Assembly: GCF_042685745.1 (NCBI RefSeq)
Contig: NZ_JBHUNT010000001.1
Coordinates: 2,728,001-2,792,000, forward strand
Reading direction: 5' to 3'
DNA: 64,000 nt
DNA from: Prauserella_A oleivorans
Lineage (GTDB): Bacteria; Actinomycetota; Actinomycetes; Mycobacteriales; Pseudonocardiaceae
The notes below the pieces were generated by a model, which saw only the letters and a list, made by a program, of their open reading frames with translations, was not told the DNA's origin and made no database searches. This document shows, piece after piece, positions 47,216-56,045 of this stretch. Made by a program: the position numbers and the translations under genes. Position 1 is the stretch's first letter, and each line of letters begins with the position of its first letter.

Positions 47216-47712
47216 CGCAGACGGGGTCGGTGCGGCGGATCGATGTGGGGGTGGTGCCGGAGCGGTTTGCGCGGGGGTGGCATTACCTGGGGTTGGTGGA
47301 GCGGTTCGCGGATGGGCGGCCGCATGCGGTGGAGGCGTACGGGACGAAGCTGGTGGTGTTCCAGTCCTCGGACGGGCGGTTGCGGGTGCTGGATGCGTAT
47401 TGCCGGCACATGGGGGGTCATTTGTCGCAGGGGCAGGTGAAGGGGGATGCGGTGGCGTGCCCGTTTCATGATTGGCGGTGGGGCGGTGTGTGGCGGTGCC
47501 GTATGCGCGGCGGGTGCCGTTGCGGGCGCGGACCCGGTCGTGGCCGACGCTGGAGGAACAAGCAGCTTTTCCACGTCGACACCGCCGACGTCACCGACGA
47601 CATGACCCGCCGCTTCGAGTACGAAGTGGACACCACCCGCGCCACCCAGGTCTGGGACCAGGAAGTCGCCGACAACCTCGCCCGCCAACACCAAGCCGAC
47701 GCGGGGGTGTAG
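47212..47712 (+). pseudogene. kshA: Remnant of kshA, 3-ketosteroid 9-alpha-hydroxylase oxygenase (frameshifted, internally deleted)
   Basis: An intact KshA is about 390 residues; this frame has 166. The N-terminus is a good Rieske domain (YCRHMGGHLSQG and CPFHDWRWGG, all four cluster ligands). Just after WRWGG (about 47484) the KshA match continues in another frame as VAVPYARRVPLRARTRSWPTLEE. Near 47550-47560 it jumps to the KshA C-terminus in the original frame, QLFHVDTADVTDDM through the stop. Most of the catalytic domain, including the mononuclear iron ligands, is missing, so no hydroxylase can be made. The 5' part uses almost only G-ending codons and the 3' part C-ending ones, unlike the neighbours. 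Confidence 0.88.
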
Positions 47713-47753
47713 CGGGCCTCGTGCCGAGTGGAACCGGCCGGGCGCGGGACGGC

Positions 47754-47778
47754 CGCGCACGGCCGGTCGTCGTGCGCG
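47754..47778 (+). terminator. Possible hairpin terminator between the sterol locus and murE
   Basis: CGCGCACG (47754-47761) pairs with CGTGCGCG (47771-47778) around a nine-base loop, about 40 bases after the kshA-remnant stop and before the murE promoter. Confidence 0.45.
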
Positions 47779-47834
47779 CACCCTGGGCGACGCCCCGGGG
47801 CGCGGCCGCTGCAGAGCGGCTGTCGGGCCGTCGG

Positions 47835-47840
47835 TAACCT
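47835..47840 (+). promoter_or_regulatory. Possible -10 of murE (leaderless start)
   Basis: TAACCT ends six bases before the GTG start at 47847, and no ribosome-binding site precedes that start. This fits transcription starting at the start codon. Confidence 0.4.
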
Positions 47841-47846
47841 TCCGGC

Positions 47847-49445
47847 GTGTCTGTCAACAACGACGAGCCTGCTGCCACGGGAGGGCAGGTACCGGACCAG
47901 CCGGCCAGGGCGGTGGCCGCACCGCCCCGGCCGAACCTGATCGAACCGGTGCCGGTCACGACGCTGGTCGCGCGCTCGGGCGCCCGCCTCATCGCGGATC
48001 CGGTCGCCCCGGAGATCGCGGTGACCGGCGCGACGTTGCGTGCCCAGCACGTCGTCCCCGGTGACCTCTTCGCCGCGTTGCCCGGGGCCCGCGTCCACGG
48101 TGCCGACTTCGCCGCCGACGCGCTCGCGGCCGGCGCCACCGCGGTGCTGACCGACGAGAGCGGCGCCGAGCGCCCGGCCCTGCGCGAGGCCGGCGTGCCG
48201 GTGCTCGTGCACCCCGAACCGCGCGCCGTGCTCGGCGAGATCGCCGCCTGGATCTACGGCGAGCCGTCGTTGCAGCTGGCCGTGCTCGGCGTCACCGGCA
48301 CCTCGGGCAAGACCACGACGGCCTACCTCGTCGAGTCGGGCCTGCGCGCCGCCGGCAGGGTCACCGGGCTCATCGGCACCGTCGAGACCCGCATCGGCGG
48401 CGAACGGCTCGCCAGCGCGTTCACCACGCCCGAGGCACCCGACCTGCAGGCGCTGCTGGCCGTGATGGTCGAGCAGGGCGTCACCCACGTGCCCATGGAG
48501 GTCTCCAGCCACGCGCTCGCGCTGGGCCGCGTCAACGGAACCCGCTTCACCGTCGGCGCGTTCACCAACCTCTCGCAGGACCACCTGGACTTCCACCGCG
48601 ACATGGAGGAGTACTTCGCCGCCAAGTCGCTGCTGTTCGACGGCCGCTCCACCACGGAGGTGGTCGTCGTGGACAGCGCGTGGGGCCAGCAGCTGGTGAC
48701 GCCGCACACGGTGACCGTCTCCACCGAACCGGGCACCAAGGCCGCGTGGCGGGCCACCGACATCGCCATCACGCCCACCGGCGAGCAGGCGTTCACGCTG
48801 CACGCACCCGACGGCCGCACCGCCACGGCCACCATTCCGCTACCGGGCGAGTTCAACGTCGCCAACGCCACGCTGGCCGCCGCGATCCTCGACACCACGG
48901 GGGTCTCTCTGGACAAGATCGTCGCCGGGCTGGCGGCCGTCGAGGTGCCGGGCCGCATGGAACGCGTCTACCTCGGCCAGAAGTTCACGGCGGTGGTGGA
49001 CTACGCCCACAAGCCCGCGGCCGTCACCCAGGCGCTGCAGGCGCTGCGGGCGCGCACCGAGGGGCGCATCATCACGGTGCTCGGCTGCGGTGGCGATCGC
49101 GACACCGCCAAGCGGCCCATGATGGGGGAGGCGGCCGTGCGCGGGAGCGACCTGGTGATCATCACCGACGACAACCCGCGCAGCGAGGACCCGGCGGCCA
49201 TCCGCGCCGCCATGCTGCAGGGCGCCCGGGCCGTCAGCCCCGCCCAGAGCGGCGAGGTGCTCGAGATCGGCGACCGGCGGGAGGCCATCGCCGCCGCCGT
49301 CGAGCGGGCCGGGCCCGGTGACGTCGTCCTCGTCGCGGGCAAGGGACACGAGAGCGGACAGGAGGTCGCCGGGGTGGTGCACCCGTTCTCCGACCGCGCC
49401 GAGCTGGAAGCGGCCATTCGCGAGAAACTCGAGGTGAACGCGTGA
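47847..49445 (+). CDS. murE: UDP-MurNAc-L-Ala-D-Glu--2,6-diaminopimelate ligase
   Basis: Adds the third peptide residue to the peptidoglycan precursor in the cytoplasm. The 532-residue Mur ligase has the ATP loop GTSGKTTT near 150, MEVSSHAL in the middle domain and a DNPRSEDP motif near 440. That DNPR sequence marks meso-diaminopimelate rather than lysine enzymes, so the wall peptide contains meso-DAP. The GTG start at 47847 lacks a ribosome site. It is the first gene of the wall/division cluster in this window; murF starts inside its stop codon (GTGA). Confidence 0.97.
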   Translation: MSVNNDEPAATGGQVPDQPARAVAAPPRPNLIEPVPVTTLVARSGARLIADPVAPEIAVTGATLRAQHVVPGDLFAALPGARVHGADFAADALAAGATAVLTDESGAERPALREAGVPVLVHPEPRAVLGEIAAWIYGEPSLQLAVLGVTGTSGKTTTAYLVESGLRAAGRVTGLIGTVETRIGGERLASAFTTPEAPDLQALLAVMVEQGVTHVPMEVSSHALALGRVNGTRFTVGAFTNLSQDHLDFHRDMEEYFAAKSLLFDGRSTTEVVVVDSAWGQQLVTPHTVTVSTEPGTKAAWRATDIAITPTGEQAFTLHAPDGRTATATIPLPGEFNVANATLAAAILDTTGVSLDKIVAGLAAVEVPGRMERVYLGQKFTAVVDYAHKPAAVTQALQALRARTEGRIITVLGCGGDRDTAKRPMMGEAAVRGSDLVIITDDNPRSEDPAAIRAAMLQGARAVSPAQSGEVLEIGDRREAIAAAVERAGPGDVVLVAGKGHESGQEVAGVVHPFSDRAELEAAIREKLEVNA

Positions 49446-50917
49446 TCGCACTGAGCCTGGCCGAGATCGCCGACATCGTCGGAGGCCGGTTGCACCGAGC
49501 CGACGGCACCGAGCGCGTCACCGGCTCCGTGGAGTTCGACTCCCGCAAGCTCACCGAGGGCGGGCTGTTCGTCGCGCTGCCCGGCGAGCGGGTCGACGGG
49601 CACGACTTCGCCGCGCAGGCCGTCGCCGCCGGAGCCACCGGGGTGCTGGCCGGCCGCGAGGTCGACGCACCCGCCGTCATCGCGCCGCCGGTGCCCGAAG
49701 GGCAGGCGCACCGGCGGGCCATGGCGCTCGCCGGTGACACCGACGGCTCCGGGGCTGCCGTGCTCGCGGCGCTGGGCAAGCTCGCGCGGCACGTCGTCAC
49801 CGAGCTCGCCCGCGGTGGCCTCACGGTGGTCGGGGTCACCGGGTCGTCCGGCAAGACCTCGACCAAGGACCTCATCGCGCAGCTGCTCGAGCCACTCGGC
49901 CCGACCGTGGCGCCGCCGGGGTCGTTCAACAACGAGCTCGGCCACCCGTGGACGGCCCTGCGCGCCGGGCAGGACACCCGGCACCTCGTGCTGGAGCTGT
50001 CCGCCCGCGGGCCCGGCCACATCGCGGAGCTGGCGGCCGTGGCCCCGCCGCGCATCGGCGCCGTGCTCAACGTCGGCAGCGCACACGTCGGCGAGTTCGG
50101 CTCCCGGGAGGGCATCGCGCAGACCAAGGGCGAGCTCGTCGAGGCGCTTCCGGCCGACGGCGTCGCCGTGCTCAACGCCGACGACGCGCTCGTCGCCGGC
50201 ATGGCCGGGCGCACGCGGGCCCGGGTCGTGTTCGTCGGCGAGAGCCCCGAGGCCACCGTGCGCGCCGAGAACGTCCGGCTGGACGAGGCCGCCCGCGCGT
50301 CGTTCCGGCTCGTGACACCGCAGGGCCAGGCGGACGTGACACTGCGGCTGCACGGCGAGCACCACGTCGGCAACGCGCTCGCCGCGGCCGCCATCGCGCT
50401 GGAGCTCGGCTCGAGCGTGGAGGAGGTCGCCGCGCGGCTCAGCACGGCGGAGCGGCGGTCGGCCCGCCGCATGGAGGTCACCACCCGCTCCGACGGCGTC
50501 ACGATCCTCAACGACTCCTACAACGCCAACCCCGAGTCCATGAAGGCGGCGCTCAAGACGCTGGCGTCGATGTCGGCGGGCCGCCGGTCGTGGGCGGTCC
50601 TGTCCGAGATGGGCGAGCTCGGTACCGATAGCGTGTCCGCGCACGACGAGATCGGCAGGCTCGCGGTCCGCCTCAACATCGGCAAGCTCGTCGTGATCGG
50701 AGAGAAGGACACCCCGGTGGCGTCGATGCATCTCGGTGCCAGTCACGAGGGTTCGTGGGGAGAGGAGTCGGTCCTGGTACCCGACACCGACGCCGCCATC
50801 GCGCTGCTGCGCGCCGAGCTGCGTCCCGGCGACGTCGTGCTGGTCAAGGCCTCCAAGGTCGCCGAGCTGTGGCGGGTGGCCGAGGCGCTGCTGGAGCGCC
50901 AGGAGGGCACCGCGTGA
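49442..50917 (+). CDS. murF: UDP-MurNAc-tripeptide--D-alanyl-D-alanine ligase
   Basis: Adds D-Ala-D-Ala to the UDP-MurNAc tripeptide. It has 491 residues with GVTGSSGKTSTKDL near 137-150, the NELGHPWT segment and NDSYNANPESMKAAL near 357. All three Mur-ligase domains are present. The start GTG at 49442 overlaps murE by four bases and the stop overlaps mraY (GTGA). Confidence 0.97.
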   Translation: MIALSLAEIADIVGGRLHRADGTERVTGSVEFDSRKLTEGGLFVALPGERVDGHDFAAQAVAAGATGVLAGREVDAPAVIAPPVPEGQAHRRAMALAGDTDGSGAAVLAALGKLARHVVTELARGGLTVVGVTGSSGKTSTKDLIAQLLEPLGPTVAPPGSFNNELGHPWTALRAGQDTRHLVLELSARGPGHIAELAAVAPPRIGAVLNVGSAHVGEFGSREGIAQTKGELVEALPADGVAVLNADDALVAGMAGRTRARVVFVGESPEATVRAENVRLDEAARASFRLVTPQGQADVTLRLHGEHHVGNALAAAAIALELGSSVEEVAARLSTAERRSARRMEVTTRSDGVTILNDSYNANPESMKAALKTLASMSAGRRSWAVLSEMGELGTDSVSAHDEIGRLAVRLNIGKLVVIGEKDTPVASMHLGASHEGSWGEESVLVPDTDAAIALLRAELRPGDVVLVKASKVAELWRVAEALLERQEGTA

Positions 50918-51999
50918 TCAGCATCATGGTGGCAGCCTCGGTGGGGCTGCTGGTCTCCATCCTGCTCACCCCCTACCTCATCCGGTTCTTCTCCAAGCAG
51001 GGCTTCGGCCAGGAGATCCGCGAGGAGGGACCGGAGGGGCACAAGTCCAAGCGCGGCACCCCCACCATGGGTGGTGTCGCGATCATCATCGCGATGGTGG
51101 TGGCCTATTTCGCCGCCCATTTCGCGGACTGGCTGCGCGACTCGCCCAACGGCGGCCCGACGGCGTCCGGCCTGCTGGTGCTGTTCCTGTCGGTCGGGCT
51201 GGGGGTCGTCGGCTTCCTCGACGACTTCATCAAGATCCGCAAGCAGCGCAACCTCGGCCTGAACAAGACGGCCAAGCTGGTCGGCCAGCTCGTGGTGGCC
51301 GTGGCGTTCGGGATCATGGCGCTGCAGTTCGTCGACGAGAACGGCCTCGCGCCCGCCTCCCAGCACCTGTCCTACGTCCGGGACCTGTCGCTGATCTTCT
51401 TCCCGGTCCCGGTGTTCATCCTGTTCTGCTATCTGCTGATCTCGGCGTGGTCGAACGCGGTGAACTTCACCGACGGTCTCGACGGCCTCGCGGGTGGCGC
51501 GGGGGCCATGGTGCTGGTGACCTACGTCGTCATCGCCTTCTGGCAGACCCGGCTGAACTGTGTGGAGTCACCGCAGGCGGCCTGCTACGACGTGCGCGAC
51601 CCGCTCGACCTCGCCGTGGTGGCCGCGGCCGCGGCCGGCGCCTGCGTCGGGTTCCTGTGGTGGAACGCCGCGCCCGCGAAGATCTTCATGGGCGACACCG
51701 GGTCGCTGGCGCTCGGCGGCCTGGTGGCGGGCCTGTCGATGACCACCCGCACGGAGCTGCTCGCGATCGTCATCGGCGGCCTGTTCGTGGTCGAGATGAT
51801 CTCGGTCGTGCTGCAGATCGCGGTGTTCCGCACCACCCGCAAGCGGCTGTTCCGGATGGCGCCGTTCCACCACCACTTCGAGCTCGCCGGGTGGGCCGAG
51901 ACGACCGTCATCATCCGGTTCTGGCTGCTGTCGGCGGTGTGCTGCATGTTCGGGCTCGGCCTCTTCTACAGCGAGCAGCTCGGGCTCGGCGGAGGCTAG
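50914..51999 (+). CDS. mraY: Phospho-N-acetylmuramoyl-pentapeptide transferase
   Basis: Integral membrane enzyme making lipid I from UDP-MurNAc-pentapeptide and undecaprenyl phosphate. It has 361 residues with about ten membrane segments. Motifs include KRGTPTMGG near the N-terminus, FLDDFIK, NFTDGLDGLAGG and MAPFHHHFE, all typical catalytic or binding loops. The GTG at 50914 overlaps the murF stop and directly precedes the first membrane helix. Confidence 0.98.
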   Translation: MISIMVAASVGLLVSILLTPYLIRFFSKQGFGQEIREEGPEGHKSKRGTPTMGGVAIIIAMVVAYFAAHFADWLRDSPNGGPTASGLLVLFLSVGLGVVGFLDDFIKIRKQRNLGLNKTAKLVGQLVVAVAFGIMALQFVDENGLAPASQHLSYVRDLSLIFFPVPVFILFCYLLISAWSNAVNFTDGLDGLAGGAGAMVLVTYVVIAFWQTRLNCVESPQAACYDVRDPLDLAVVAAAAAGACVGFLWWNAAPAKIFMGDTGSLALGGLVAGLSMTTRTELLAIVIGGLFVVEMISVVLQIAVFRTTRKRLFRMAPFHHHFELAGWAETTVIIRFWLLSAVCCMFGLGLFYSEQLGLGGG

Positions 52000-52004
52000 G
52001 CGAC

Positions 52005-53402
52005 ATGGAGCTGTCCGGAACGCGTGTGCTGGTGGCCGGCGCCGGCGTGACCGGCCGGTCGGTGACGACCGCTCTGGTGGAGCTGGGCGCCGAGGTCACC
52101 GTGACCGACGGCAACGCCGAGCGGCTCGCCGAGCTCGACGGGCTCGGCGCCCGCCTCGAGCAGGGGCTCGCCGCGCCGCCGGAGGGCACCGAGCTCGTCG
52201 TCACCAGCCCCGGCTGGCGGCCGACGGCGCCACTGCTCGCCGCGGCGGCCGCCGCCGGCATCGAGGTGATCGGTGACGTCGAGCTGGCCTGGCGGCTGGG
52301 CCAGGCCCGGCAGAACCCGCCCGCGTGGCTTGCGGTCACCGGCACCAACGGCAAGACCACGACCGTCGGCATGCTGGAGGCCATCCTGCGCGCGGCGGGC
52401 AAGGATGCCGTGGCCTGCGGCAACGTCGGCTTCGCCGTGCTGGACGCCGTCCGCGCCGGGCACGAGGTGCTGGCCGTGGAGCTGTCGAGTTTCCAGCTGC
52501 ACTGGTCGAGCACCCTCGCCCCGCACGCCTCGGTGGTGCTCAACGTCGCCGAGGACCACCTCGACTGGCACGGCGGCATCGCCGAGTACGCCGCCGCGAA
52601 GGGCACCATCCACGCGCGTTCGGCGACGGTCGTGCACAACGCGGGCGAGCAGTGGTCGCGCAGACTGGCCGAGGAGTACGCGCCCGCAGGCGCCCGGCAC
52701 GTCGGCTTCCGGCTCGACACGCCGCGCCCGGGTGAGCTGGGCGTGGTCGAGGACCTGCTGGTCGACCGCGCGTTCGTCGCCGACCCGGTGCACAACGCCG
52801 ACGAGCTCGCCGTGCTGGCCGACGTCCGGCCACGCGGGCCGCACAACGTCGCCAACGCCCTCGCCGCCGCCGCGCTCGCGCGCGCCCACGGGGTGAGCAC
52901 CGACGCCGTCGCCAAGGGCCTGCGTGACTTCCGGCCCGGGGCGCACCGGGCCGTGCCGGTCGGCGAGATCGACGGCGTGCACTACGTCGACGACTCCAAG
53001 GCCACCAACCCGCACGCCGCCGCGGGCTCCCTACTCGCCCATGCCGGGGTGGTGTGGATCGCGGGCGGCCAGCTCAAGGGCGCGTCGGTGGACGAGCTGG
53101 TCGCCACGGTCGCTCCCCGCCTGCGCGGTGTGGTGCTGCTCGGCACCGACGCCGACGTGATCGCTGCCGCTGTTGCGCGACACGCGCCGGATGTGCCGGT
53201 CCGGCACGTCGATCCGGGTGACCATGACCCCATGACTACGGCGGTGAACGCGGCCCACGGGCTCGCGCGTGCGGGGGACACGGTGCTGCTGGCGCCCGCG
53301 GCCGCGTCGCTGGACATGTTCCGCGACTACGCGGCGCGCGGCGAGGCGTTCACGGCGGCCGTCGGCGCGCTGAGACGGGAACGCCTCGGTGACGGCGGTT
53401 GA
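52005..53402 (+). CDS. murD: UDP-MurNAc-L-alanine--D-glutamate ligase
   Basis: Adds D-glutamate to UDP-MurNAc-L-Ala. It has 465 residues with the ATP loop GTNGKTTT near 112-119, EDHLDWHGG and the late YVDDSKATNPHAA motif. ATG at 52005 is supported by GGAGG at the end of mraY. ftsW begins 14 bases before its stop. Confidence 0.97.
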   Translation: MELSGTRVLVAGAGVTGRSVTTALVELGAEVTVTDGNAERLAELDGLGARLEQGLAAPPEGTELVVTSPGWRPTAPLLAAAAAAGIEVIGDVELAWRLGQARQNPPAWLAVTGTNGKTTTVGMLEAILRAAGKDAVACGNVGFAVLDAVRAGHEVLAVELSSFQLHWSSTLAPHASVVLNVAEDHLDWHGGIAEYAAAKGTIHARSATVVHNAGEQWSRRLAEEYAPAGARHVGFRLDTPRPGELGVVEDLLVDRAFVADPVHNADELAVLADVRPRGPHNVANALAAAALARAHGVSTDAVAKGLRDFRPGAHRAVPVGEIDGVHYVDDSKATNPHAAAGSLLAHAGVVWIAGGQLKGASVDELVATVAPRLRGVVLLGTDADVIAAAVARHAPDVPVRHVDPGDHDPMTTAVNAAHGLARAGDTVLLAPAAASLDMFRDYAARGEAFTAAVGALRRERLGDGG

Positions 53403-54918
53403 CGAGACCCGCGAGAACGACACCGCACGCCGGGAGCGCAGCTCCGGGCGCAGGCGGGAACGGGCCGAACGAGGCTTCGCCGCCGTCCGCACGGCGCTGA
53501 CGGCGTGGCTGTCCCGCCCCCTGGCCGACTTCCACCTGATCCTCGCCATCTGCGGGTTGCTCGGCGTCATCGGCATCGTCATGGTGCTCTCGGCGTCGTC
53601 GGTGTCGTCCTACAGTCCGGACAGCGCCTCCAGCGTGTACGCGCTGTTCCAGCGGCACCTGCTGTTCTTCGCCGTCGGGTCCGTGGCCTTCTGGCTCGGC
53701 GTGCGCGTTCCGCTGCCCAGGATCCGGGCGTTGTCCTCGACCGCGGTCGTGGGCTGCCTGGGCCTGCTCGCGCTGGTGCTGACCCCGCTCGGCAGCGAGG
53801 TGAACGGCTCGCAGGGCTGGTTCGTGCTGGGCCCGCTGTCACTGCAGCCGGTGGAGATCGCCAAGGTGGCGCTCGCGCTGTGGGGCGCACACATCCTCGT
53901 GGTGAAGTACAACGTGCTGCACCAGTGGCGGCACCTGCTGGTACCGCTGGTTCCGGTCGCGCTGCTGATGTTCGCGCTGGTGATGGCGCAGCCGGACCTG
54001 GGGGGCACGATCACGCTCGGTGTCGTGCTCATCGCGCTGCTGTGGTTCGCCGGCGCGCCGAAGCGGTTGTTCGCGGTGATCTTCCTGGCGGGTGTGGCCG
54101 GCGCGGTGGCGCTCGCCCTCGTCGCGGAGTACCGGCTGGACCGCATCATGTCGTTCCTCAACCCGGACGCCGACCCGCTCGGCAAGGGACTGCAGGCGAA
54201 CCAGGCCCTGTACGCCCTCGCCGACGGCGGGCTGTTCGGCAAGGGCCTCGGGCAGGGGCAGTCGAAGTGGATGTACCTGCCCAACGTCCAGCACGACTTC
54301 ATCTTCGCCCTCATCGGCGAGGAACTCGGGTTCGTCGGCTGCCTCGCCGTGATCGGCCTGTTCGGCCTGCTCGCGTTCGTCGGCCTGCGGATCGCCATGC
54401 GCAACCTCGACCCGTGGATCCGGATCGTGGCGGGCACGCTCACCGTGTGGCTCGTGGCGCAGGCGGCCATCAACATCGGCTACGTCGTCGGCCTGCTGCC
54501 CGTGACCGGCGTGACGCTGCCCATGATCTCCTACGGCGGGACGTCGCTGCTCGTGACGATGCTGTTGTTCGGCCTGCTCGCCAACTGCGCCCGGCACGAA
54601 CCGGAGGCGGTGGCGGCACTGCGCACACAGGGGCCCGGTAAATTCGGACGCCTGATGCGGTTGCCGGCGCCCGACCCGTACCGGCCGCCGTCGAAACGCC
54701 GTGGCAGCGGCCGCGGTCAGGGCGGACGCGGGCAGACGCCGAAGCGGGGCAGGCCCGCGGCGCGCGGTGCGCGGTCGGCGTCGATGCCGGACCGCAGGAG
54801 AGCCGCCCCGGAGTACGGTCGGCGGACCACGTCGCGTGGCGCGGACCGGCGCGGACGAGGAACAGGATCGACCGGATCGACAGGATCGACAGGATCGACG
54901 CGGAGAGGACGCAGGTGA
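53389..54918 (+). CDS. ftsW: Septal peptidoglycan polymerase FtsW (SEDS family)
   Basis: Membrane glycosyltransferase of the divisome that works with FtsI. The 509-residue protein has about ten membrane helices (about residues 45-400) and SEDS signatures such as NGSQGWFVLGPLSLQPVEIAKVALALWGAH and LPMISYGGTSLL. A long basic cytoplasmic tail (from about 425) is rich in Arg and Gly and ends in a short STG repeat encoded by tandem DNA repeats. The GTG at 53389 is used as start. No ftsI lies next to it here. murG follows with a GTGA overlap. Confidence 0.96.
   Translation: MTAVDETRENDTARRERSSGRRRERAERGFAAVRTALTAWLSRPLADFHLILAICGLLGVIGIVMVLSASSVSSYSPDSASSVYALFQRHLLFFAVGSVAFWLGVRVPLPRIRALSSTAVVGCLGLLALVLTPLGSEVNGSQGWFVLGPLSLQPVEIAKVALALWGAHILVVKYNVLHQWRHLLVPLVPVALLMFALVMAQPDLGGTITLGVVLIALLWFAGAPKRLFAVIFLAGVAGAVALALVAEYRLDRIMSFLNPDADPLGKGLQANQALYALADGGLFGKGLGQGQSKWMYLPNVQHDFIFALIGEELGFVGCLAVIGLFGLLAFVGLRIAMRNLDPWIRIVAGTLTVWLVAQAAINIGYVVGLLPVTGVTLPMISYGGTSLLVTMLLFGLLANCARHEPEAVAALRTQGPGKFGRLMRLPAPDPYRPPSKRRGSGRGQGGRGQTPKRGRPAARGARSASMPDRRRAAPEYGRRTTSRGADRRGRGTGSTGSTGSTGSTRRGRR
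54864..54899. repeat. 9-bp tandem repeat in the 3' end of ftsW (four copies)
   Basis: Four consecutive nonamers, three AGGATCGAC and one CGGATCGAC, encode the repeated Gly-Ser-Thr stretch just before the basic C-terminal end of FtsW. The number of units is a multiple of three bases and so can vary without a frameshift. Confidence 0.92.
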
Positions 54919-56045
54919 GCCAGCCCGACACTGGGGCGGAGAAGGCGGCGGCACGCACCGGACCGACGGTGGTGGTCGCCGGTGGTGGGACGGCCGGGCA
55001 CATCGAACCGGCGCTCGCGCTGGCGGACGCCGTGACACGGCTGCGGCCGGAGGCGAAGGTCGTCGCGCTCGGCACGCAGCGCGGCCTGGAGACCACACTC
55101 GTCCCCGCCCGCGGTTACCCGCTGGAGCTCATCTCTCCGGTACCGCTGCCGCGCAAGCCCACCACGGACCTGCTGCGGCTGCCGCTCAAGGTGCGCGAGG
55201 CCGTGCGGCGTACCCGCGAAGTGCTCGACCGCGTGGGAGCGGACGTGGTGGTCGGCTTCGGCGGTTACGTCTCGCTGCCCGCCTACCTGGCCGCCCGCGG
55301 GCGGGTGCCGATCGTCGTGCATGAGGCCAACAAGCACGCCGGCCTGGCCAACAAGGTCGGCGCGCGGTTCGCCACGAAGGTGGCCGTGGCCGTGCCGGGC
55401 ACGCCGCTGCCGGGTGCCGAGGTCGTCGGGATCCCGCTGCGCCGGTCGATCACCGCGCTCGACCGGCCTGCTCTGCGCGCCGAGGCCCGCAGGCACTTCG
55501 GACTCGACCCCGACGCGCCGACGGTGCTCGCGTTCGGCGGGTCGCAGGGCGCGCGCTCCATCAACACCGCGGTGTCCGGCGCGGCGAAGGCGTTCGCCGA
55601 CGCGGGCGTGGGAGTGCTGCACGCGCACGGCCCGAAGAACACCGTCGCCGTGCAGGAGTTCCCCGGCAGGCCCGCCTACGTGCCCGTGCCCTACCTGGAG
55701 CGGATGGACCTCGCCTACGCCGCCGCCGACCTGGTGCTGTGCCGGTCGGGGGCGATGACGGTCGCCGAGGTCTCGGCGGTGGGGCTGCCCGCGGTGTTCG
55801 TGCCGCTGCCGCACGGCAACGGCGAGCAGGCGCTCAACGCCGAGCCCGCCGTCCAGGCGGGTGCGGCGCTGCTGGTGCCGGACGAGAAGCTGACACCCGC
55901 CACCGTGGCGGAACAGATCGTGCCGCTGGTCACCGACGCCGAGCGGCTCGGCAAGATGAGCGCGGCCGCGGTGGGGCTCGGCCACCGCGAGGCCGACGAA
56001 GTGCTGGCCACGATGGTGCTGGAGGCTGGGGGACATGGCTGGTGA
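54915..56045 (+). CDS. murG: UDP-GlcNAc--lipid I GlcNAc transferase
   Basis: Makes lipid II at the inner face of the membrane. The 376-residue GT-B enzyme has GGGTAGHIEPALALADA near the N-terminus, FGGYVSLPAYLAARGRVPIVVHEANK in the middle, and the donor motif CRSGAMTVAEVSAVGLPAVFVPLPHGNGEQ. GTG at 54915 overlaps the ftsW stop, and the 3' end overlaps murC by 11 bases. Confidence 0.97.
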   Translation: MSQPDTGAEKAAARTGPTVVVAGGGTAGHIEPALALADAVTRLRPEAKVVALGTQRGLETTLVPARGYPLELISPVPLPRKPTTDLLRLPLKVREAVRRTREVLDRVGADVVVGFGGYVSLPAYLAARGRVPIVVHEANKHAGLANKVGARFATKVAVAVPGTPLPGAEVVGIPLRRSITALDRPALRAEARRHFGLDPDAPTVLAFGGSQGARSINTAVSGAAKAFADAGVGVLHAHGPKNTVAVQEFPGRPAYVPVPYLERMDLAYAAADLVLCRSGAMTVAEVSAVGLPAVFVPLPHGNGEQALNAEPAVQAGAALLVPDEKLTPATVAEQIVPLVTDAERLGKMSAAAVGLGHREADEVLATMVLEAGGHGW

